This document shows, in pieces, positions 59,099-64,000 of a stretch of 64,000 nucleotides of DNA (the stretch's first letter is position 1; every line of letters begins with the position of its first letter). Source of the DNA: Protaetiibacter sp. (GTDB lineage Bacteria; Actinomycetota; Actinomycetes; Actinomycetales; Microbacteriaceae). A program made the translations under genes and the position numbers. The stretch lies in the NCBI GenBank assembly GCA_030150265.1, contig JASLGG010000025.1:124001-188000 (forward strand). The letters are read 5' to 3'. The notes beneath the pieces are model-generated. The model was not told the DNA's origin. It searched no databases and saw nothing but the letters and a program-made list of their open reading frames with translations.

Positions 59099-60853
59099 AT
59101 GGACTACGCGCTGGTGGCGATCGCGGGCATCGTCGCGACCGTCGCCGCGGCGGCGTGGGCCCCGCGTCTGGGCATCGCGGCGCCGCTCATCCTCGTCGTG
59201 CTCGGGGTCGGCTACAGCCTGATCCCGGGCGTCCCGCCGATCGACATCGAGCCGGACATCATCCTCATGGGGGTTCTGCCGCCGTTGCTCTACGCGGCCG
59301 CGATCACGGTGCCCATCGTCGACTTCCGGCGCAACCTCTCCTCGATCACGGTGCTCTCGGTCGTGCTGGTCGTGGCGAGCGCGCTCGTCACCGGCGGCGT
59401 GCTCTTCATGATCCTGCCCGACCTCAACCTCGCCGCCGCGATCGCCCTCGGCGCGGTCATCTCCCCGACGGATGTCGTGGCCGCCACCGCGATCGCCAAG
59501 CGCATCGGGCTCCCCGCCCGGCTGGTGTCGATCCTCGAGGGCGAGGGGCTCGTCAACGACGCCACCGCGCTCGTGCTGCTGCGCACGGCCGTCGCGGCGA
59601 CCGCGGCCACGGCATCCGGCGCCGACATCATCGCCTGGAACGCCATCGGCGAGTTCTTCTACGCCGTGTTCGTGGCCATCGCGATCGGCGTCGTGGTCGG
59701 CATCGTGGCGGTGTGGGTGCGCAAGCGCCTCGACAACCCCATGCTCGACACCGCGATCTCGTTCGCGGTGCCGTTCATCGCCTACATCCCCGCCGAGGAG
59801 CTGCACGGCTCCGGCGTCATCTCGGTCGTCGCCGCGGGCCTCTACAGCGGGCATCAGAGCGCCACGGCGTTCACCGCGCAGTCGCGGATCTCGGAGCGCT
59901 TCAACTGGCGCACCGTGCAGTTCGTGCTCGAGAACGGCGTCTTCCTGCTCATGGGGGCCCAGATCTCGACCATCGTGGCCGACATCGACGGCAACCGCCT
60001 CGCGATCCACCACGCCGTACTGCTCGGGCTGCTCATGACGGTGCTGCTCATCGTCATCCGCTACGTCTTCGTCTGGCCGCTCGTGTTCATGGTGCGACGG
60101 CAGGAGCAGCGCTTCGATGAGCAGGAGACGATGCTGTCGCGCGGTCTCGAGCGCATGCAGTCGATGGTCGGTCTCGGCGACCGCTTCGAGCGACGACGAC
60201 GCGGCGTCGAGCGGCGCATCGACCGCCGCCGCAACGACATCGCCCAGCTGCGGGCGGAGGGCCTCGGCTGGCGCGGTGGCATCGTGCTCGGCTGGGCCGG
60301 CATGCGCGGCGTGGTCACGCTCGCGGCGGCCCAGTCGCTGCCGCGCGGCACCCCGTACTACGAGCAGCTCGTGCTCATCGCCTTCGTCGTGGCGGTGGCG
60401 ACGCTGCTGGTGCAGGGCGGCACGCTTCCGCTCGTGATCCGGACCACCGGCATCCGAGGCAGCGATCGGGTGTCCGACCGCCGCGAGCTCGCCTCGTTGC
60501 TCGAGGTCATGTCGACCACCGGCCTCGCGCTGCTCGATCGCGCCGAGGTCGTGGTCGACGGCGTGCCGGTGGCCGACGAGGTCGTCGAGCGGGTGCGGCA
60601 GGACGCGCTGCTGGCCGTCGAGTCGGCGTGGGAGCGCGCCGACCACGCCGACGAGGAGGCGCTGAAGCTGGCCCCCCATCAGCAGTACCGCTCGCTGCGA
60701 CGCGAGGTGCTCGCCGCGGAGCGCGACGTGCTGCTCGAGGCGCGCGCCCGCGGCGCCTACCCCTCGCGGATCCTGCAGCGTGCGCAGACGCTCCTCGACC
60801 TCGAGGAGGCGCGCCTCCAGCAGATCGACACCGGCGGGAAGGTCGAGGAGTAG
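59099..60853 (+). CDS. CPA1-family Na+/H+ antiporter
   Basis: 584 residues. About 12 membrane helices in the first 440 residues, with the ion-binding ALGAVISPTDVVAATAIAK (about 118-136) and GEGLVNDATALVLLR (about 152-166), both hallmarks of NhaP/CPA1 exchangers. A basic cytosolic loop (RRQEQRFDEQETML... to about 385) lies before the last helices and a cytosolic tail of about 130 residues closes the protein. Exchanges Na+ or K+ for protons across the membrane. Confidence 0.93.
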   Translation: MDYALVAIAGIVATVAAAAWAPRLGIAAPLILVVLGVGYSLIPGVPPIDIEPDIILMGVLPPLLYAAAITVPIVDFRRNLSSITVLSVVLVVASALVTGGVLFMILPDLNLAAAIALGAVISPTDVVAATAIAKRIGLPARLVSILEGEGLVNDATALVLLRTAVAATAATASGADIIAWNAIGEFFYAVFVAIAIGVVVGIVAVWVRKRLDNPMLDTAISFAVPFIAYIPAEELHGSGVISVVAAGLYSGHQSATAFTAQSRISERFNWRTVQFVLENGVFLLMGAQISTIVADIDGNRLAIHHAVLLGLLMTVLLIVIRYVFVWPLVFMVRRQEQRFDEQETMLSRGLERMQSMVGLGDRFERRRRGVERRIDRRRNDIAQLRAEGLGWRGGIVLGWAGMRGVVTLAAAQSLPRGTPYYEQLVLIAFVVAVATLLVQGGTLPLVIRTTGIRGSDRVSDRRELASLLEVMSTTGLALLDRAEVVVDGVPVADEVVERVRQDALLAVESAWERADHADEEALKLAPHQQYRSLRREVLAAERDVLLEARARGAYPSRILQRAQTLLDLEEARLQQIDTGGKVEE

Positions 60854-60859
60854 GCCTCG

Positions 60860-60865
60860 TAGACT
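60860..60865 (+). promoter_or_regulatory. -10 box TAGACT for the 60872 gene
   Basis: TAGACT ends 6 bases before ATG 60872; leaderless mRNA predicted. Confidence 0.55.
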
Positions 60866-60871
60866 CGGAGC

Positions 60872-61165
60872 ATGTCCCCGTCGCGTCGCCCCCGCCGCCG
60901 CGCCGCGGAGCCCGAGCCGCTCGACGTCGAGCGCATCCTCGGCGGCATGAAGCACAGCGAGGTGCGCCGCGACGGCGTCTGGAACGTGCAGCCGCAGAGC
61001 GCGGCCGCGGCCGTCAAGGAGTACGTCTGCCCCGGATGCGGCACCGTGATCGCGGCGCGCACCGCGCACGTCGTCGCGTGGCGCGCCGACGGGCTGTTCG
61101 GCGAGGAGGACGATCTCGCCGCGCGACGGCACTGGCACACGCACTGCTGGAGGATCCGCACGTGA
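60872..61165 (+). CDS. Small zinc-ribbon-like protein of unknown function
   Basis: 97 residues: basic N-terminus (PSRRPRRRAAE), then a zinc-ribbon-like pair VCPGCGTVI and HWHTHCWRIRT with His/Cys ligands. Proteins of this size and layout are widespread in actinobacteria and often labelled ATP/GTP-binding without evidence; I see no P-loop. Its stop overlaps the next gene's GTG by four bases. Confidence 0.8.
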   Translation: MSPSRRPRRRAAEPEPLDVERILGGMKHSEVRRDGVWNVQPQSAAAAVKEYVCPGCGTVIAARTAHVVAWRADGLFGEEDDLAARRHWHTHCWRIRT

Positions 61166-61881
61166 CCATCGCCATCCGCGGGGGCGTCGAGCTCCCGGCC
61201 TTCCGCGAGGACATCGAGCTGCGCACGGCAGACGGGCTCACCCTCGTGGGCGAGCTCGCGCTGCCGGAGAGCGCCGACCCCGTCGCGACGCTCGTGTGCC
61301 TGCACCCGCTGCCCACGCACGGCGGCTTCATGGACTCGCACATCATCCGCAAGGCCGCGGCGCGGCTGCCGGCGCTCGCCGACCTCGCGGTGCTGCGCTT
61401 CAACTTCCGCGGCGTCACCTCGCCGCGCGGCACGAGCGAGGGCGCGTTCGGGCACGGCGTCGAGGAGCGGCTCGACCTCGCGGCGGCGATGGCCTTCGTC
61501 GCGCAGCGGGGGCTCCCGCATCCGTGGCTCGTGGGCTGGTCGTTCGGCACGGAGGTGGCACTCAAGCACGGGCTGGAGCATCCGATCGAGGGGGCGATCC
61601 TGCTCTCGCCGCCGCTGCACCGCGCGACCCCGGATGAGGTGGCGGCGTGGGCGGGCAGCGGCCGGCGCCTCGTGGCACTGATCCCGGAGCACGACGACTA
61701 CCTGCGCCCCGCCGAGGCAGCCGAGCGCTTCGCCTCCGTTCCGGAGGCCGAGCTCGTGGCGATCGAGGGCGGCAAGCACCTGTGGGTGGGGGAGAGGCAG
61801 ACCTTCCGGGTGCTCAGCGAGATCGTGCGGATCGTGAACCCCGCGGCGCTTCCGCTGCCCGAGGAGTGGCCGGCCGGCTGA
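61162..61881 (+). CDS. Alpha/beta hydrolase (DUF-type, dienelactone/esterase-like)
   Basis: 239 residues from GTG 61162. The alpha/beta-hydrolase fold with oxyanion HPLPTHGGFMDS, the nucleophile Ser in LVGWSFGTEVAL (about 129-140), Asp in LIPEHDDYLRP and His in EGGKHLWVGE. Resembles the YfbB/Alr-like hydrolases of this type in actinobacteria; the substrate is unknown. Co-transcribed with the zinc-ribbon protein. Confidence 0.88.
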   Translation: MTIAIRGGVELPAFREDIELRTADGLTLVGELALPESADPVATLVCLHPLPTHGGFMDSHIIRKAAARLPALADLAVLRFNFRGVTSPRGTSEGAFGHGVEERLDLAAAMAFVAQRGLPHPWLVGWSFGTEVALKHGLEHPIEGAILLSPPLHRATPDEVAAWAGSGRRLVALIPEHDDYLRPAEAAERFASVPEAELVAIEGGKHLWVGERQTFRVLSEIVRIVNPAALPLPEEWPAG

Positions 61882-61890
61882 CCCCAGTGC

Positions 61891-63150
61891 TCAGCGGGCT
61901 GCCGAGCGGCGCCGTGCGACGAGGGCGCCCGTCCCCGAGAGCAGCAGCAGCGCGGCACCGCCCGCGAACCACGGCACCGCATCCGATGCCCCCGACTGCG
62001 CGAGCTCGCCACCGCCCGCTCCCCGGGCGACCCGCACCTCGAGCGTCGCGAACAGCGGCTCGTAGTACTCGCCCATCGAGGTGTGCAGGAAGGCGAGCCG
62101 CACCGGGTAGACCCCCTCGGCGGCCTGTCCGCTGAGGCGAAGCGTGCGCGAGGCCGCATCGACCGTGAGGGAGAGGCCCGCGGGCATGCCCTCCGTGAGC
62201 AGCAGGGTGCTCGGGTCGTCGAAGTAGTTCGCGAGGCCTCCGCCGTACCAGGCGCTGAGCGCCGGGTCGAAGTTCGTGAGGGGCAGCAGCTGGTCGGTGG
62301 AGGTGCCCGGGGCGAAGGCCGCGGGCTGCGTGACGGTGAAGCAGCTCGTGTCGAGCGCCCGGATCGTCTGCCCGAAGCCGGCGTCGAGGGCCGACACCCG
62401 CCCGATCATGTCGGCGAGCGCCGCATCCTTGCCGCAGGGGTCGTAGTCCTGCAGGGCGATGGTCAGCCGGGTGGCCTCGGGGACATCGCCGACATCGAGC
62501 ACGAAGTCGATCGCGCCATCCGCGTTCCCGGACACCGCGCCCGCCCCGGTGACCTGGAAGCCGATGATCGGGTGAGTGCCGACGGTGCCGTCGTGATTCA
62601 CCATCACCCGGTTCGAGATGACGCTGTAGTTCGCGTGGGTGCCGAAGCCGGAGCCCACCATGCCGACGGCTGCGGCGTAGGGGAGCGGATCGTCGGACCA
62701 CGCCTCCACCGTCCATCGGGCGTAGCTGCCCTGCACCTCGAGCGCGACGTCGGCGGCGATGGTCGTGCCGCCGATCGGGAAGGTGCCCGCGCCCGACGCC
62801 GTGACGGTGCTCAGCCCGTTCTGCACCACGGTCTTCGCGGTCGGCGTCATCGCCAGGGTGGCGTGGCTCACTCCGTTGGCTGCGGCGATCTTCTCGAAGA
62901 GCGCCGCGGAGAACGCGGAGTCGGTCCAGCCCGCCACGTCGATCCCCGTGCCGAAGAGGTCGACGTAGGCGGCGCTCGCGCTCGCGATCCCGAGCGCGTC
63001 GTCGGCGACGTTCCACCACGTCATCCCGTCGTTGCGGATGGTGTCCGGAGCCGCGGATGCCGCGCCGGGTATCGCGAGGGCGACCCCGACCGCGAGAACC
63101 GTGGTCGGGGCGGCCAGGCGGCGGAGAGCGCGGCGGCGGGGTGAGGGCAT
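61891..63150 (-). CDS. Secreted surface protein with sortase-like C-terminal sorting signal
   Basis: 419 residues. Signal peptide (about 1-33, ending GAASAAPDT), a long beta-rich region without recognisable catalytic motif, and a C-terminus of LAQSG, a hydrophobic helix and RRRSAAR. This is the layout of sortase-anchored proteins; the usual class E motif is LAxTG, so Ser replaces Thr. Two Cys (DYDPCGKD and ALDTSCF) may pair. Likely a cell-wall-attached protein; ligand unknown. Gap to the next gene on the right is 165 bases with no other gene seen. Confidence 0.8.
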   Translation of the reverse strand: MPSPRRRALRRLAAPTTVLAVGVALAIPGAASAAPDTIRNDGMTWWNVADDALGIASASAAYVDLFGTGIDVAGWTDSAFSAALFEKIAAANGVSHATLAMTPTAKTVVQNGLSTVTASGAGTFPIGGTTIAADVALEVQGSYARWTVEAWSDDPLPYAAAVGMVGSGFGTHANYSVISNRVMVNHDGTVGTHPIIGFQVTGAGAVSGNADGAIDFVLDVGDVPEATRLTIALQDYDPCGKDAALADMIGRVSALDAGFGQTIRALDTSCFTVTQPAAFAPGTSTDQLLPLTNFDPALSAWYGGGLANYFDDPSTLLLTEGMPAGLSLTVDAASRTLRLSGQAAEGVYPVRLAFLHTSMGEYYEPLFATLEVRVARGAGGGELAQSGASDAVPWFAGGAALLLLSGTGALVARRRSAAR

Positions 63151-63315
63151 CGATCAGGTCCTTACGGTCGCGCGGCTGAGGGGCGCGGTGCGCGCCGGAT
63201 GCGACGCTAGCGAGACCCCGGACGCCTCGTCCCCCGCTCGGCGCAGCGTGGCATCCCGTCACCCGGATCGAGACGACGTGGGACTCCATGGGACGGAGTC
63301 GGCGCCGAGGAGCGG

Positions 63316-64000
63316 TCAGCGGTCCGCGAGGGTCGCGCGCGCCTCCTGGAGCCGGCGGAAGTAGGTGCTGCGGCTGAGGAAGGCGGCTCGGGCGACGCCC
63401 TCGTGGCTCGCCCCCGGCGTCAGGTAGCGCTCGCGGACGAGCCGGAGGAGCTCCGGCCGTGCTGCGAGCCGGACGCCGACCGCTCGGCGCACCCGCATCC
63501 GGGCGAGCACCGGGTCGTCGCCGAGCGGCAACCGCCCCCAGGCGTCGTCGTCGTGGAAGGCGTCGAGCGCCGCGACGAGCACGTCCCCGGGCAGCGCGAG
63601 CGGAACACCCGCCTCCCGCGCCACGGCGTCGAGGAAGTACCCGCACAACCCGTCCTCGCCGCCGTCCGCGATCCAGGTGCGCACCGCGATGCCGTCGAGC
63701 GTCCGGGCGAGCTCGGGGACCTCCTGGAACCTCAGCGCGGCCATCGGCTCGGCGTAGTCGAGCGGCCCGATCTGGTTGACGAGGTTGAAGCGGGGGTTGC
63801 TCGCCCGATGGCGACGTGCCGTCGCCGAGTTCGCCACGCCCCACGCGGCGGACTCCGGAGGACCGAACGCCACCAGGAAGGCCGTCAGCATCGTCGTGGA
63901 CTCCGGGAGGCCCTGCACCCGCGCCCATTCCGCCATGGGGGCGACGAGCGCCCGGTGGTCGGCGGGGATGCCGTCGGCGGCGGCGAGCGGGAGGACGGCG
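63316..64000 (-). CDS. HTH-containing protein, 5' end beyond window
   Basis: The frame is open to the window edge with no stop, so the N-terminus is missing; ATG 63936 is only an internal candidate. At least 228 residues are visible. The C-terminus has a helix-turn-helix-like segment LTPGASHEGVARAAFLSRSTYFRRLQEARATLAD (about 35 residues), suggesting a transcriptional regulator. The preceding part (RFNLVNQIGPLDYAEPMAALRFQEVPELARTL) is not recognised. Its gene would be transcribed toward the surface-protein gene. Confidence 0.6.
   Translation of the reverse strand, partial: AVLPLAAADGIPADHRALVAPMAEWARVQGLPESTTMLTAFLVAFGPPESAAWGVANSATARRHRASNPRFNLVNQIGPLDYAEPMAALRFQEVPELARTLDGIAVRTWIADGGEDGLCGYFLDAVAREAGVPLALPGDVLVAALDAFHDDDAWGRLPLGDDPVLARMRVRRAVGVRLAARPELLRLVRERYLTPGASHEGVARAAFLSRSTYFRRLQEARATLADR

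Overview
The window is a chromosomal segment from a high-GC actinobacterium, most likely a member of the Microbacteriaceae. The evidence is the very high GC content and frequent GTG starts. The order of the conserved cores also fits: rpmF-rnc-mutM, smc, ftsY, ffh-rpsP-khpA-rimM-trmD, rplS-lepB-rnhB, yraN-comM-dprA-xerC and rpsB-tsf-pyrH-frr-cdsA. Three F420-type LLM oxidoreductases and a strong excess of the heptamer GCATCCG/CGGATGC point the same way. Both ends cut through genes. I see no rRNA, tRNA, CRISPR array, prophage or transposase, and no gene-free stretch longer than about 300 bases.

Layout. 1-6.1 kb: an operon with an LLM oxidoreductase (5' end missing), a two-permease ABC importer with an NMT1/THI5-type lipoprotein, and a class III aminotransferase; it looks like part of a reductive pyrimidine or beta-amino-acid catabolic cluster. 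6.3-8.7 kb: DUF177, rpmF, rnc, mutM. 8.7-13.4 kb: accessory genes, including a LuxR regulator with two tandem HTH domains, a Bax inhibitor-1 protein and a double-GNAT acetyltransferase. 13.5-17.1 kb: smc. 17.2-24.8 kb: a carbohydrate operon (ROK repressor, binding lipoprotein, two permeases, a GH66 enzyme without signal peptide, and a GH13 enzyme with alpha-1,6 hallmarks), read here as uptake and cytoplasmic breakdown of isomalto-oligosaccharides or dextran fragments. 24.9-28.8 kb: a lipoprotein, a histidine phosphatase and a large membrane protein. 28.8-38.4 kb: ftsY, a DUF433/DUF5615 toxin-antitoxin pair with a palindromic operator, ffh, and the rpsP-khpA-rimM-trmD set, then map. 38.4-41.9 kb: a compact type III polyketide synthase cluster. 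42.1-50.1 kb: rplS, lepB, rnhB, DUF2469, YchJ-like, yraN, comM, dprA, a CpdA-like phosphodiesterase and xerC. 50.1-57.5 kb: an M23 protein, a RIO-type kinase, rpsB, tsf, pyrH, DUF3097, frr, cdsA. 57.7-64 kb: a DivIVA-like protein, a secreted transglycosylase-like protein, a Na+/H+ antiporter, an alpha/beta hydrolase, a cell-wall-anchored-type protein and a truncated HTH protein.

Two themes run through the whole window. First, many genes have a TANNNT -10 hexamer only 5-8 bases before the start codon, which predicts leaderless transcripts. In one place (38397-38418) two divergent genes share overlapping -10 boxes in a 22-base gap. Second, the segment carries several families of short palindromic repeats. 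Some lie inside coding sequence (the start of an ABC ATPase gene and a linker in smc), one supplies the stop codons of two converging genes, and one family shows compensating base changes between copies.
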